64,000 nt of DNA, taken from assembly GCF_000335475.2 (NCBI RefSeq), contig NZ_ANAH02000006.1, positions 62,001 to 126,000 of the forward strand. The letters run 5' to 3'. Source of the stretch: Cystobacter fuscus DSM 2262. GTDB lineage: Bacteria > Myxococcota > Myxococcia > Myxococcales > Myxococcaceae. The translations under genes were made by a program, and so were the position numbers. Positions 23,959 to 33,277 of the stretch are shown here, in pieces. The first letter of the stretch is position 1. Each line of letters begins with the position of its first letter. Below the pieces are notes generated by a model, which saw nothing but the letters and a program-made list of their open reading frames with translations, was not told where the DNA came from and did not search any database.

Positions 23959-26165
23959 CACGGCTCCCCCTTGCAACAGCGAAACCCCACCGACGCGGAG
24001 CCCGAGTCGGGTTCCGCGCTCATCCGCGCCGAGCAGCGCACCGAGGGCTGCTGGCGATCGAACGCCCCGCCCTTCTGCACCCGATCGGCGCCTCCCATCG
24101 ACGACGACGTCCACTCCGCCACGTTGCCCGACATGTCCGCCACCCCATACCCCGAGCGGCAGCGGGCGAACGAACCCGAGGCGGCCGGCTCCCCGGCATT
24201 GCCCTGCGTGTTGCACCCCTTGGCATCGAAGGTGGCGCCGTAGGGGTAGCGCAGACTGCCCGGCCCCTTGCAGGCCTTCTCCCACTCGTCCTCGGAGCAC
24301 AGGCGCTTGCCGAGCTTGCCGCACTCGGCCCGCGCCTCCTCCCACGTCACGCCCACCCGGGGAACGGCCCCCGCCTGGTTGGGGAACTCGAACTCGTCGA
24401 TGCAGAAAGTCGCCACCTGCCGGGGCATGAGCAGCGGCTCGGCGGCGGTCCCCTCCTCGGCCGTCTCCTTGCCCATCTTGAAGGTGCCCCCGCTCACCCG
24501 GCGCATCCCCTTCGGGCACTCGCTCGCGGGCAGCAGCGGCTCGGCCCCCGCGGCGTCCTCCCGGGGAGCCGCGACGGAGGGAGCACCCGCCACCGGCGCG
24601 GCGGGAGCCTGGGACGCCTGACGCCACTTCAACAGGCCGTAGCCCGCCATCGCGCCCAGGCCCAGTCCGCCCACCGCCAGCAGCGGCATCCACAGCCGGG
24701 ACAGCAGCGAGGGGCGGACCGCGGGAATCACGGGATCCGTGCGCGTGGCGGCCCGGCTCGACGGGGCGGCGGCCTTCGCCGCGGGACGGGGCTCGGCGCG
24801 CGCGACGGGCTGCGCTCGGGCCTTCGGAGCCGGAGCGGGAGCCGCGCTCGCAACGGGCGATCGGTCCGTGTCCATGAGCGCCGCGAGGGCCTCGGAATCC
24901 AGCTTCTGGGTGGCGTCCGGCGGGACGATCTCCTCGGTCACCGACACCTGGGGAAGCTCCAGCGTGGTGCGCTCCGAGACAGGGGCCTCCTGCGTGACCT
25001 TCGGCACCTCGTCCACCGCCGTGTCATCATCGTCGGCATCGGGAGGGGGGCCGTGGCCGACGGTCGGCACCTGCACGGTGGGCGGCCCGAGCGCGGGCAG
25101 CTCCGTGGTGGGCACGGGCGGGGGTAGCGAGTTGGGACGCGGGGCCGCCGTGGCCAGCTCGGCGGTGAGGCTGAAGGGCACCTGTTGCCGGGCCTTGGAG
25201 CGGCCGGGCCCCTGCGTGGCGGGCCGCACCGCCGCCGGCCGCGGACGCGAGGAGAGCGCCGCGGTGAAGTCGGAGAGGAACTCGCCCGCGGACTTCGGAC
25301 GCGCGAGCGGGTTGGCGTTGGTGGCGCGCCGGTAGAGGGCCTCGATGCCCGAGGGGAGATCGGCCTCGTAGGCGAGCAGCTCGGACACCTCGCCCTCCTC
25401 GGGCGTCTGCCCCGTGAGCATCTCGCCCACGATGATGCCCAGCGCATAGAGGTCCATGCGCGTGTCCAGCTCTCCCCCCTCGAAGTACTCGGGAGCCAGG
25501 TAGCACCCCACCTTCCACGCCTTCTGGGCCTGGATGTAGGGCAGGCGCGGGATGCCCAGGGCCAGACCGTAGTCCGTCACCTTGAGCTGATCCGACAGCA
25601 GGAAGATGTTCTCCGGCTTGAGGTCCGAGTGCGGCCCGTAGCGGTGGGCGCTGTCCAGTGCCTCGGCGAGCTGCACCAGCAGCGCCTCCACCTCCTTGAG
25701 CGAGAAGCGCTGCCCCTGGGACACGCGCTGCTCGATCTTGCGCCGCAGCGTCGTGCCCTCCTCCAGCAGCTGCGTGGTGAAGAAGGGCCGGTTGCGATCC
25801 TCGCCCTCTTCGTACACGCGCATGTGGTGCGGATGGGTGAGCTTCTTGCCCGCGCGCAGCGCGAGCGAGAACTGGGTGCGCTCCTCCTGCATCTGCACCA
25901 GGCGGGGGTTGATGATCTTGAGCGCGACCTCGACGTCCATCTCCAGGTCCTGCGCGCGGAACACATGGCCCACCGGGCCCGGGCCGATCACCTCGCGAAT
26001 GGCGTAGCGCCGGGCGAAGGTGTCACCGGGCTTGTAGGGGGCTTCCACCGTCGCCGTGCGACGACGCGGAGCCGCTCCCGCCGAGGCCCCCGCGAGCTTC
26101 AGCCCACAGGTGGTGCAGGACGCGCTGTTGTCGGGGACAGGGCTGCCGCAGCGTTGACAGAGCAA
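23958..26165 (-). CDS. Ser/Thr protein kinase fused to a formylglycine-enzyme-like domain
   Basis: A 735-residue membrane protein. Order: zinc ribbon (C3-x2-C6 ... C17-x2-C20), kinase domain (about 54-315), P/T-rich linker, one transmembrane helix (about 478-505), then an FGE/SUMF1-type domain (about 540-735; GGTFKMG, CIDEFEF, GKRLCSEDEWEKAC, YGVADMSGNVAEW, GFRCC). The catalytic Lys is K83 (ALKI). The catalytic loop reads H179-S-D-L-K-P-E-N instead of HRD, and the metal-binding motif is DYG (198-200) instead of DFG; the Asp residues remain. The kinase is cytoplasmic and the FGE-like domain would be periplasmic. It heads an overlapping group with the binding protein and purB. Confidence 0.9.
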   Translation of the reverse strand: MLCQRCGSPVPDNSASCTTCGLKLAGASAGAAPRRRTATVEAPYKPGDTFARRYAIREVIGPGPVGHVFRAQDLEMDVEVALKIINPRLVQMQEERTQFSLALRAGKKLTHPHHMRVYEEGEDRNRPFFTTQLLEEGTTLRRKIEQRVSQGQRFSLKEVEALLVQLAEALDSAHRYGPHSDLKPENIFLLSDQLKVTDYGLALGIPRLPYIQAQKAWKVGCYLAPEYFEGGELDTRMDLYALGIIVGEMLTGQTPEEGEVSELLAYEADLPSGIEALYRRATNANPLARPKSAGEFLSDFTAALSSRPRPAAVRPATQGPGRSKARQQVPFSLTAELATAAPRPNSLPPPVPTTELPALGPPTVQVPTVGHGPPPDADDDDTAVDEVPKVTQEAPVSERTTLELPQVSVTEEIVPPDATQKLDSEALAALMDTDRSPVASAAPAPAPKARAQPVARAEPRPAAKAAAPSSRAATRTDPVIPAVRPSLLSRLWMPLLAVGGLGLGAMAGYGLLKWRQASQAPAAPVAGAPSVAAPREDAAGAEPLLPASECPKGMRRVSGGTFKMGKETAEEGTAAEPLLMPRQVATFCIDEFEFPNQAGAVPRVGVTWEEARAECGKLGKRLCSEDEWEKACKGPGSLRYPYGATFDAKGCNTQGNAGEPAASGSFARCRSGYGVADMSGNVAEWTSSSMGGADRVQKGGAFDRQQPSVRCSARMSAEPDSGSASVGFRCCKGEP

Positions 26166-26277
26166 AACGGTTCAACTCCGGGGGAGGTGGAGGGCAGGTG
26201 GGGAGAGGGGGGGTCCTCCCGGTTTACCCGGAGATCTCTTACCGCGCCGCGACAAGGGGGAGCAAGGAAGGCCGCCG

Positions 26278-26733
26278 TCAGCGGCCCGTGGAGCCGAAGC
26301 CGCCCGCACCGCGCTCGGTGGAGTCCAAGACTTCCCATTCCACGAGAGAAACGCGAGACACGGGCGCCACCACGAGCTGCGCGATGCGCTCGCCTCGCTT
26401 CACGGTGAAGGGGTGCGAGGAGAGGTTCACCAGCACCACCTGCACCTCCCCCCGGTAGTCCGCGTCCACCGTGCCGGGCGAGTTCAACAGGGTGAGGCCA
26501 TGGCGCAGCGCGAGTCCCGAGCGGGGCCGCAGCTGCGCCTCGAACCCCGGAGGCAGCGCCAGGGCCAGGCCGGTGGGAATGGCCGCCCGCTCGAGCGGCC
26601 CGAGCGTCAACTCGCCCTCGATGTCCGCACGCAGGTCCATCCCGGCGGCGAGCGCCGTCTCGTAGCGAGGCAGGGGCAGGGGCTCCGGATGGGTCCGCAC
26701 CCGGCGAACCCGCACGACGATCGGCGAGGTCAT
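26278..26733 (-). CDS. dut: dUTP pyrophosphatase (dUTPase)
   Basis: A 151-residue trimeric-type dUTPase that hydrolyses dUTP to dUMP, keeping uracil out of DNA. All five motifs are visible: [29 protein letters not shown] (catalytic Asp), GERIAQLVV and the C-terminal [11 protein letters not shown]. Length is normal. ATG 26733 is eight residues before the first strand. It lies between the kinase gene and the M23 peptidase gene, same strand, with gaps of 112 and 77 bases. Confidence 0.95.
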   Translation of the reverse strand: MTSPIVVRVRRVRTHPEPLPLPRYETALAAGMDLRADIEGELTLGPLERAAIPTGLALALPPGFEAQLRPRSGLALRHGLTLLNSPGTVDADYRGEVQVVLVNLSSHPFTVKRGERIAQLVVAPVSRVSLVEWEVLDSTERGAGGFGSTGR

Positions 26734-26810
26734 CGGCGACGCTGTAACACGCCCCCCCGAGCAAGCGAGTTCCAGGAGCGGGGCGCACGAGAACTTGCGC
26801 GGGAGCGCCG

Positions 26811-27854
26811 TCAGGGCTCGCCCGCCGTCCCCGCGAGCGGTGGCGGTCGGGAGCGGGTGCGAAAGCGCAGGGGATCCACCGGCTGGGAGGACAGGGCGAG
26901 TTGATAGTGCAGGTGCGGCCCGGTGGAGCGTCCGGTGTTGCCCGAGCGGGCGACGAGCGCGCCACGCGCCACCCGCTCCCCCGGACGCACCAGCAGCTCC
27001 GAGTTGTGGCAGTAGGCCGTCGTCACCCCGCGCCCATGGTCGATGATGAGCACGCGGCCATTCACGGCGTCCTCGCTCGCGCGGCGCACCCTGCCCTCGG
27101 CCACCGCGAGCACCTCGGAGCCCTCGCGCACGACGAGGTCCACCCCCGTGTGCAGCTTGCGCGTGCCCAGCACGGGGTGGAGGCGATAGCCGAAGGGACT
27201 GGAGACGGGAGTGTGCTCGGGCACGGGCCAGGCGAGCCCGAACGCCGTGGCGAGCGCGAGCGCCTGGGCCGCGGCCCCCGTGGCCGCCTCGAGCCCCGAG
27301 GGCCAGTGCCGGGCGAGGTGTTCCAGGCTCGGCGTGCCGCCCTCGGCCGTCACCCGCGCCAGCGCGTAGCGGGTGGGGATGGGGCCCGCGAAGAGGGCGG
27401 CGAGACGAACCTCCTCCTCGGGGAACTCCGGGGCCAGGGCCTCGAGCAACCGCCGGGCGGCCTCGGGACCCTTGGCCTCATCCAGCAGCGCGCCGGGAGC
27501 GAGCCCCAGCTCACCCGCGAGCGCATGGACGGGCGCGCGGGCCTCGGCGGCAAGGCCCTTGAGCGCGAGGAAGGTGCCCTGGGCGAGCGGAGGAGCCCCG
27601 GAGACGAGCACGGGAGCAGCGCCCACGAGGGGCGGCAGGGGACTGGCCGGGGAGCCGGGAGGAAACCGGGGCACCACGGCGCCTCCCGTGCCCTCGTAGT
27701 AGGAGAGCAGGGGCCGGGCGGTGCTCGAGCGGCCGAGCGCCCAGGCCGTGCCACGCCGGACGAGGGCACCCGCGGGCGTGTGGTGCCAGGCGGTCCATAG
27801 ACAGAGGACGGCCAGGGAGAAGTCGAGCAGGCCGCGGGTGGGGCGCGAGAACAT
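26811..27854 (-). CDS. M23-family (LytM) peptidase, membrane-anchored
   Basis: A 347-residue protein with an N-terminal hydrophobic segment ([13 protein letters not shown]), a proline-rich region, a helical middle and a C-terminal LytM domain (about 225-335). Zinc and catalytic motifs: [22 protein letters not shown] and GPHLHYQL. Such domains cut peptidoglycan cross-links or, when degenerate, activate amidases; the ligands here are intact (HxxxD and HxH). The preceding gene encodes a membrane protein 15 bases upstream, so they are likely co-expressed. Confidence 0.9.
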   Translation of the reverse strand: MFSRPTRGLLDFSLAVLCLWTAWHHTPAGALVRRGTAWALGRSSTARPLLSYYEGTGGAVVPRFPPGSPASPLPPLVGAAPVLVSGAPPLAQGTFLALKGLAAEARAPVHALAGELGLAPGALLDEAKGPEAARRLLEALAPEFPEEEVRLAALFAGPIPTRYALARVTAEGGTPSLEHLARHWPSGLEAATGAAAQALALATAFGLAWPVPEHTPVSSPFGYRLHPVLGTRKLHTGVDLVVREGSEVLAVAEGRVRRASEDAVNGRVLIIDHGRGVTTAYCHNSELLVRPGERVARGALVARSGNTGRSTGPHLHYQLALSSQPVDPLRFRTRSRPPPLAGTAGEP

Positions 27855-27869
27855 GGGCGGGGCCGCTCC

Positions 27870-28604
27870 TCAGCGCAGGAAGGAGTGCAAGGGTGTGGCG
27901 TCGAGGGCGGCGGCGATCGCCAGGGGCACCACCACCGCGGAGCCGGGCAGCCCATGGCAGAGGGCGCGAAGGAAGCCACGCGCATGTTCCGCGGAGGCCG
28001 CGTCGGCGTGCTGGAGGTTGCGGAGCACCGCGCGCGCGCCCAACCGCCACAGCAGCCCCCCGAGCGCCGCGAGCGCGAGGAGCCGGGCGACCCCATCCGC
28101 CACCGGCTCGCCCAGCAGCTCGCGCCACGAGAGGTACACGGTCCCCTGGACGAGCCGTGCCACGACGCAGGCACCGGCCCCGACGACGAGCGCGGTGGCC
28201 AGGGGGCGGCTCCACCGCAGGGTGGTGGGGGCGCGCAGGCAGCGCCGGAGCACCCCGCGCCACGTGTCCCCCGTCGAGGCGGAAGGTCCCTCGCGGTAGC
28301 CGAGCGCGGGCAGCGCGAGCACCCCGTCCGCGGAGAGCTCCCAGACGAGGGCGAGGACGCGCGCGAGCAGCGTGCGGCGCTCCAGGGAGAGCAGGTCCAC
28401 GAGGGGCTCGGTGAGGGGATGGCGGCTGACGAGCTGATCGAACGCGGCATCGAACCCATCCACCAGGGTCAGCAGCCGATCATCGAGCGTATCCGCCGCC
28501 GCGTGGACGCCCACGGCGATGAGCGCCAGCAGGCCCAGCGGCATGAAGGCCCACCGGAAGAGGCCGAGGAAGCGTGAGAACGCGGTCAACGAGACCTGGG
28601 ACAC
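27870..28604 (-). CDS. Multi-pass membrane protein of unknown function
   Basis: About 244 residues with four or five hydrophobic segments (WAFMPLGLLALIAVGVHAAAD, ALVVGAGACVVARLV, VARLLALAALGGLLW, SAVVVPLAIAAALD). No family recognised. The frame is open to 28682; I start at GTG 28604 (VSQVSLTAFSRF) because sequence before it is Arg/Trp-rich and unlike a membrane protein, but there is no good Shine-Dalgarno, so the start is uncertain. It lies between pnp and the M23 peptidase on the same strand. Confidence 0.65.
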   Translation of the reverse strand: MSQVSLTAFSRFLGLFRWAFMPLGLLALIAVGVHAAADTLDDRLLTLVDGFDAAFDQLVSRHPLTEPLVDLLSLERRTLLARVLALVWELSADGVLALPALGYREGPSASTGDTWRGVLRRCLRAPTTLRWSRPLATALVVGAGACVVARLVQGTVYLSWRELLGEPVADGVARLLALAALGGLLWRLGARAVLRNLQHADAASAEHARGFLRALCHGLPGSAVVVPLAIAAALDATPLHSFLR

Positions 28605-28774
28605 AGGACGCTCCGGACGAGGGGCCCACGCATCAACGCACCAGCCCCGCCGAAAGGTTTGTCCCACCAACGGCGCCCGCAAAACAAGACGCCCTCCCCC
28701 GCCGGAGCGGAGAGAGGGCGTCTGTCACCTCACGCCACCCCGCGGTGGACGCGGGGCGGAGGAGTCACACCGGC

Positions 28775-30955
28775 TCAGGCCTTGGCGCCGGGCTGAGTGG
28801 CCTCGGTGGTGGAGGCAGCGGCCTCGACGGGAGCGGCGGGGACGCTGCCCTGCTGGGCGGCGGCGCGCTCGGCCATGGCCTCCTTGCGCGACAGGCGGAT
28901 CTTGCCCGTCTTGTCGATGCTCACGACCTTCACGAGCACCTCGTCGCCCTCCTTGAGGATGTCCGAGACGGCCTTGACGCGCTTGTCGGACAGCTCGGAG
29001 ATGTGGATGAGGCCGTCGGTGCCGGGGAACAGCTCCACGAAGGCGCCGAACTCGGCGATCTTGCGCACCGTGCCCGTGTAGATCTTGCCGATCTCCGCCT
29101 CGCGCGTGAGCGCCTGGATCATCGCGATGGCCGACTTGACCGAGTCCACGTTGGAGCTGGCGATGTCCACGCGGCCCGAGTCGTCGATGTTGATGACGGT
29201 ACCGGTGCGGGCGATGATGTCCTTGATGACCTTGCCGCCCGGCCCGATGACGTTCTTGATGAACTCGGGGCGGATCTGCAGGGTGGTGATGCGAGGCGCG
29301 TAGGCGCTGATCTCCTTGCGCGGCTCGGCCATCGTCTTGAGCATCTCGCCGAGGATGTGCAGACGGCCCTGACGCGCCTGCTCCAGCGCGCGGCTCATGA
29401 TCTCCGTGGTGAGACCGGTGATCTTGATGTCCATCTGGATGGAGGTGATGCCCTGGGCGGTGCCGCACACCTTGAAGTCCATGTCGCCCAGGTGATCCTC
29501 GTCACCGAGGATGTCCGAGAGGATGGCGACCTTGTCGCCCTCCTTCACCAGACCCATGGCGATGCCGGCCACGGGCGCCTTGACGGGCACGCCCGCGTCC
29601 ATGAGCGCCAGGGTGCCGCCGCACACGGAGGCCATGGAGGACGAGCCGTTGGACTCGAGGATCTCCGACACGAGGCGGATGGTGTACGGGAAGCGATCGC
29701 TCGCGGGCATCATGTTGCGCAGGGCGCGCTCGGCCAGGGCGCCATGGCCGACCTCGCGACGGCCGGGGCCGCGCAGGGGCTTGGTCTCGTTCACACTGAA
29801 GGGCGGGAAGTTGTAGTGCAGCATGAACTTCTTGAAGGACTGGCCGTTGAGCAGCTCCAGGCGCTGCTCGTCCTCGGTGGTGCCCAGCGTGGTGACGACG
29901 AGCGCCTGCGTCTCGCCGCGGGTGAAGAGCGCGCTGCCGTGGGTGCGCGGGAGCACGCCCACCTCACAGGAGATGGTACGCACCTCGGCGTGTCCACGGC
30001 CACCGATGCGGCCGCCGTCCACGGTGAGCGTGCGCATGTGCTCGTACTTCAGGTCTTCCACCACCTGCTTGGCGTGCTTCTCCACCTGCGGGGTGAAGCC
30101 CTCGGCGAGCTGCTCCTTGAGCTTCGCCACGGCCTCCTTCTTGGCCTTGGAGAGCGCGTCGTAGCGCGCGTGCTTCTCCTTGATGGTGTAGCCATGGACG
30201 ATGCCGTCCCAGACCAGCGCGCGCACCTTGGCCTTGAGATCCTCGGACACCGCGGGGACGCGGTCGTAGGAGCGCTCGGTCTTGTTGAGCGTGCGGCGCA
30301 GCTCGTCCTGGAGATCCAGCGCGGGCTGGGCGGACTGCTTGCCGAACTCGAGCGCGGCCACCATCTCCGCCTCGCTCACCTCCTCGGCGCCACCCTCCAC
30401 CATGACGATGGCCTCGCGGCTGACGGCCAGGACGATGTCCATGTCCGACTGCTCACGCTGCTTGGCGGTGGGGTTGGCGACGAGCTTGCCGCCCACGCGG
30501 CCCACGCGGATGCCCGCGATGGGACCGTTGAAGGGGATGTCCGACACCCACAGCGCCGCCGAGGCGCCGGTGATGCCGTGCACGTCCGCCTCGTGCTCGG
30601 GGTCCGAGGAGATGACGCTCGCGATGACCTGGGTCTCGTAGGCGTAGCCCTCGGGGAAGAGCGGACGCATGGAGCGGTCGACGATGCGGCTGGCCAGCGT
30701 CTCCTTCTCCGTGAGGCGCCCCTCGCGCTTGAAGAAGCTGCCGGGGATGCGGCCGGCCGCGTACAGCTTCTCCTGGAACTCCACCGTGAGCGGGAGGAAG
30801 TCCACGTCCTTCTTCTCACGCGCGCTCACCGCGGTGACGAGCAGCATGGTGTCGCCATAGCGAACCACCACGGCGCCATCGGCCTGCTTGGCCAGGTGGC
30901 CCGTCTCGATGCTCAGCTCGGCTTCGCCAATCTTGACGCTCTTCTTCAGGTGCAT
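28775..30955 (-). CDS. pnp: Polyribonucleotide nucleotidyltransferase (PNPase)
   Basis: A 726-residue 3'-5' phosphorolytic exoribonuclease of the RNA degradosome. Two RNase PH-like domains are present (first: [18 protein letters not shown]; second: [27 protein letters not shown]), then a KH domain ([13 protein letters not shown]) and an S1 domain ([24 protein letters not shown]). The last 30 residues are A/P/T-rich. ATG 30955 begins the family-typical [10 protein letters not shown]. It follows rpsO, the order kept in many Proteobacteria, across a 357-base gap. Confidence 0.97.
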   Translation of the reverse strand: MHLKKSVKIGEAELSIETGHLAKQADGAVVVRYGDTMLLVTAVSAREKKDVDFLPLTVEFQEKLYAAGRIPGSFFKREGRLTEKETLASRIVDRSMRPLFPEGYAYETQVIASVISSDPEHEADVHGITGASAALWVSDIPFNGPIAGIRVGRVGGKLVANPTAKQREQSDMDIVLAVSREAIVMVEGGAEEVSEAEMVAALEFGKQSAQPALDLQDELRRTLNKTERSYDRVPAVSEDLKAKVRALVWDGIVHGYTIKEKHARYDALSKAKKEAVAKLKEQLAEGFTPQVEKHAKQVVEDLKYEHMRTLTVDGGRIGGRGHAEVRTISCEVGVLPRTHGSALFTRGETQALVVTTLGTTEDEQRLELLNGQSFKKFMLHYNFPPFSVNETKPLRGPGRREVGHGALAERALRNMMPASDRFPYTIRLVSEILESNGSSSMASVCGGTLALMDAGVPVKAPVAGIAMGLVKEGDKVAILSDILGDEDHLGDMDFKVCGTAQGITSIQMDIKITGLTTEIMSRALEQARQGRLHILGEMLKTMAEPRKEISAYAPRITTLQIRPEFIKNVIGPGGKVIKDIIARTGTVINIDDSGRVDIASSNVDSVKSAIAMIQALTREAEIGKIYTGTVRKIAEFGAFVELFPGTDGLIHISELSDKRVKAVSDILKEGDEVLVKVVSIDKTGKIRLSRKEAMAERAAAQQGSVPAAPVEAAASTTEATQPGAKA

Positions 30956-31312
30956 AGTCCGTCTTGCCTTGTGACTGTCTGGTGGCCCCCCGAGCCGCGC
31001 GCGCCCCGTCCTCGCGAAGCGAAGACCGGGGACCACGCACCTCGCTGTGAGGCCGGTGGGGTGGATACGGTCGCCAGGCCTGGAACCAGGCACAGACAGG
31101 CAACCGCGACTGTGTACTGCGGTGGGGCGCCTTCGGAAGCGCCGGAGGGATACGCCGGAGTTTTGATCCCTGCTCGCGCGGGCCCACCCGACTTCGGGGG
31201 TCGGCCCGTCCGAACGAAAACCAAAACGTCCGTCTCGTCTCCACCGTCCTTCTTGAGCGCTGACAACAACTCGGGGCGCCGGCTCATGCCAGCGCCCCGG
31301 GTTTTTCAAGGC
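30956..31312 (-). other. Long rpsO-pnp intergenic region
   Basis: No gene is visible in these 357 bases. In E. coli the corresponding gap holds an RNase III/RNase E-processed leader through which PNPase controls its own mRNA; a similar role is possible here. There are inverted-repeat patches (for example GCCAGGCCTGG near 31070-31082), but I cannot define a single large hairpin by eye. Confidence 0.4.
31271..31306. terminator. Hairpin after rpsO, possible attenuator
   Basis: CGGGGCGCCGG (31272-31282) and CCAGCGCCCCGG (31289-31300) form a stem with one mismatch and a 6-base loop. On the minus strand GAGTTGTTGTC follows, a modest U-tract; on the plus strand GTTTTTC follows. It ends seven bases after the rpsO stop and may partly terminate rpsO transcripts before pnp. 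Confidence 0.55.
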
Positions 31313-31585
31313 CTACTTGCGGATGCCGAGGCCCTCGATGAGCTTCTTGTAGCGGTTGGCGTCCTTGCTGCGCAGGTAGTCGAGCAGGCGGCGGCGCTGA
31401 CCGACGAGCTTGAGCAGACCGCGGCGGGAGTGGTGGTCCTTCTTGTGCGTCTTGAAGTGCTCGGTGAGCATGGTGATGCGCTCGGAGAGCAGCGCCACCT
31501 GCACCTCGGGAGAGCCCGTGTCGCTCTCGTGGGTGCGGTACTTCGAGACGACCTCTGCCTTGCGGTCCTGATGCAATGCCGACAT
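31313..31585 (-). CDS. rpsO: 30S ribosomal protein S15
   Basis: Ninety residues, standard length. S15 binds 16S rRNA at the central domain early in 30S assembly. Recognisable motifs: [49 protein letters not shown] 31585 is the first start. It has its own promoter (31689-31717) just after the truB operon and is followed by pnp. Confidence 0.98.
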   Translation of the reverse strand: MSALHQDRKAEVVSKYRTHESDTGSPEVQVALLSERITMLTEHFKTHKKDHHSRRGLLKLVGQRRRLLDYLRSKDANRYKKLIEGLGIRK

Positions 31586-31680
31586 GTGATTCCTTCGCTT
31601 CTCTTCCCGCTCCGGAGTGAGGTACTGCGGTCGCCACGGTCCGCGGAGGGGTACAGACCGGGTCTCCAGCTTCTAATAAA

Positions 31681-31717
31681 CCGGGCGCTTATAAGCGTCG
31701 CCCGGATGAGCGGTCAA
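31681..31717 (-). promoter_or_regulatory. rpsO promoter overlapping a terminator-like hairpin
   Basis: On the minus strand TTGACC (31717-31712), 17 bases, then TTATAA (31694-31689): a strong housekeeping-type promoter for rpsO-pnp. The same bases 31705-31681 form a stem-loop whose centre CGCTTATAAGCG is a perfect palindrome flanked by CCGGGC/CCCGG, followed by TTTATT, which resembles an intrinsic terminator for the preceding nusA-truB operon. The promoter -35 box begins only three bases after that operon's last stop codon. Confidence 0.7.
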
Positions 31718-31719
31718 CC

Positions 31720-32040
31720 TTAAGCGCCCGAGGGACTGCTCGGAGGGGGACGCGACAACAGGAAGAGGTGGAGCCTCCGTCCAGTCGACAGTCCCGTCCC
31801 CCCCAGGGCGAGCTCCTCGAGGGCATGGGAGTCCAGGGCCAGGTGCACGTAGGAGCCGCCGGTGGCGGGCCTGTCCCCGGCGAGGTGCTGGCGCAGCCGG
31901 GGGTAGAGCGAGAGCAGGGTCTCGAGCACGTCGCCCAGGCCCGCGTTTCCGGGCACGCCGAGGCTCACCTCGCGACGTCCCTCGAAGAGGGGGCGCAGGG
32001 GCGGAGGAACCACCACGTTGACGTCGAGCGGCCGGGCCAC
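31720..32040 (-). CDS. MoaD/ThiS-like ubiquitin-fold protein
   Basis: A 106-residue protein with a beta-grasp pattern: VNVVVPPPLRPLFEGRREV, GLGDVLETLLSLYPRLRQHL, GGSYVHLALDSHALEEL. This follows MoaD/ThiS sulfur carriers and their degenerate relatives. It ends PPSSPSGA, so the C-terminal Gly-Gly needed for thiocarboxylate transfer is absent and it is probably not an ordinary sulfur carrier. GTG 32040 is one base after the truB stop; the ORF further upstream overlaps truB and is a shadow. The family call rests on pattern only. Confidence 0.6.
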   Translation of the reverse strand: MARPLDVNVVVPPPLRPLFEGRREVSLGVPGNAGLGDVLETLLSLYPRLRQHLAGDRPATGGSYVHLALDSHALEELALGGTGLSTGRRLHLFLLSRPPPSSPSGA

Positions 32041-32041
32041 G

Positions 32042-32911
32042 CTAGACGAGCACACGCAGGTAGCGCAGCCGGCCGCGGACCACCTCGGCCACCGCGAGCA
32101 GCACACCCGAGGGTCCCACCACGCGCACCCGGCCCGGATGCGAGGGGGCCTCGACGGGCACGCCATGGGACACCCGCTCCGCGTCCGCCGCGCTCACCAG
32201 CACCGCGGGCAGGTCCACGAGCGCCTCGGACACGGGCAACAGGCGCCGCACCAGGGCCTCGGGCTCGCGAAGCAGCGCGGGCACGTCCGCCAGGGGGAGC
32301 GCGTGGGCGAGGGAGAAGGGCCCGCTCGCGGTGCGCCGCAGCGCCTCCAGGTGGGCCCCACAGCCGAGCGCCCGGCCCACGTCATAGGCGAGCGTGCGAA
32401 CGAAGAAGCCCTTGGAGCAGCGCACGGACAGGTGGAGCTGGGTGGCGTTGAAGTCGCGCAGCACCAGCTCGTACACCGTCACCTGACGGCTGGCGCGCTC
32501 CACCTCCTCGCCCGCGCGGGCCAGCTCGTACAGCCGCTTGCCGCCCACCTTCACCGCCGAATACATGGGCGGCACCTGCTCGAAGGTGCCCCGGAAGCGG
32601 CCGAGCACGTCCTCGAGCAGCGAGGCGGTGAGCGGCGGCACGGGCGCCTCGGCGACCACCTTGCCCTCGGCGTCCTGGGTGTCCGTCTCCGCGCCCAGAC
32701 GCACCACGGCGTCATAGGCCTTGTCGCCCTCGGTGATGAAGCCCGCCACCTTGGTGGCTTCCCCCAGACACAGGGGCAGCACCCCGGTCGCCATGGGGTC
32801 CAGCGTGCCGGTGTGGCCCACCTTCTTCACCCGGAGCAGACCGCGCACCTGTCGAACCACGTCGAACGACGTGGGGCCCTTGGGCTTGTCGATGACCAGC
32901 ACGCCGTCCAT
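32042..32911 (-). CDS. truB: tRNA pseudouridine(55) synthase
   Basis: A 289-residue enzyme that makes pseudouridine 55 in the T-loop of tRNAs. The catalytic Asp lies in GHTGTLDPMATGVL; KPKGPTSFDVV and CSKGFFVRTLAYDVG are family motifs; a small C-terminal PUA-like region follows. ATG 32911 (MDGVLVIDKP) is preferred to the TTG two codons earlier because GGTGGG stands at suitable distance. It follows rbfA after seven bases, the usual order. Confidence 0.95.
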   Translation of the reverse strand: MDGVLVIDKPKGPTSFDVVRQVRGLLRVKKVGHTGTLDPMATGVLPLCLGEATKVAGFITEGDKAYDAVVRLGAETDTQDAEGKVVAEAPVPPLTASLLEDVLGRFRGTFEQVPPMYSAVKVGGKRLYELARAGEEVERASRQVTVYELVLRDFNATQLHLSVRCSKGFFVRTLAYDVGRALGCGAHLEALRRTASGPFSLAHALPLADVPALLREPEALVRRLLPVSEALVDLPAVLVSAADAERVSHGVPVEAPSHPGRVRVVGPSGVLLAVAEVVRGRLRYLRVLV

Positions 32912-32917
32912 GCTCAA

Positions 32918-33277
32918 CTACCCACCTTCCTTCTCCTTCACCTCGCGCAGCAGCCGCTCGATGCGGTCACCCCGCTCCAACGACTCGTCGAAGGTGAAGA
33001 ATACTTCGGGCGACACCCGCATGTTCACCGCCTCGGTGATCTGCCGGCGGATGAAGCCCTTGGCCGCCTCGAGCCCCTTGTGGGTCTCCTTGCGCTCCTG
33101 CTCGCTGCCCATCATCGAGTAGTAGATGCGCGCGGTCTTCAGGTCCGGCGACACCTTGACGCCGGTGATGGTGATGTAGCCAATGCGCGGATCCTTCAGC
33201 TCGCCCCGGGTGAGCATCCTCCCCATGGCTGCCTGGATCTCCTGGCCCACGCGCTCCGGCCGATTGCTCGTACTCAT
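32918..33277 (-). CDS. rbfA: 30S ribosome-binding factor A
   Basis: A 119-residue KH-fold protein for late 30S maturation and cold adaptation. Motifs: [43 protein letters not shown] and the helix-kink-helix region, then LRFTFDES-like [22 protein letters not shown] 33277 overlaps the stop of the ylxP-like gene (ATGA); a GTG at 33289 is less likely. Confidence 0.95.
   Translation of the reverse strand: MSTSNRPERVGQEIQAAMGRMLTRGELKDPRIGYITITGVKVSPDLKTARIYYSMMGSEQERKETHKGLEAAKGFIRRQITEAVNMRVSPEVFFTFDESLERGDRIERLLREVKEKEGG

Noticed and set aside
23008-24693. A longer binding-protein ORF starting at 24693
   Set aside because: The upstream 245 codons are an out-of-frame reading of the FGE domain; a good signal peptide starts at 23958.
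28574-31723. A 1049-codon plus-strand ORF opposite pnp and rpsO
   Set aside because: Antisense shadow in a high-GC genome; the minus strand encodes textbook PNPase and S15.
31720-32166. 148-codon version of the MoaD-like gene
   Set aside because: Its first 42 codons lie within truB in another frame; the homologous part begins at the GTG 32040.
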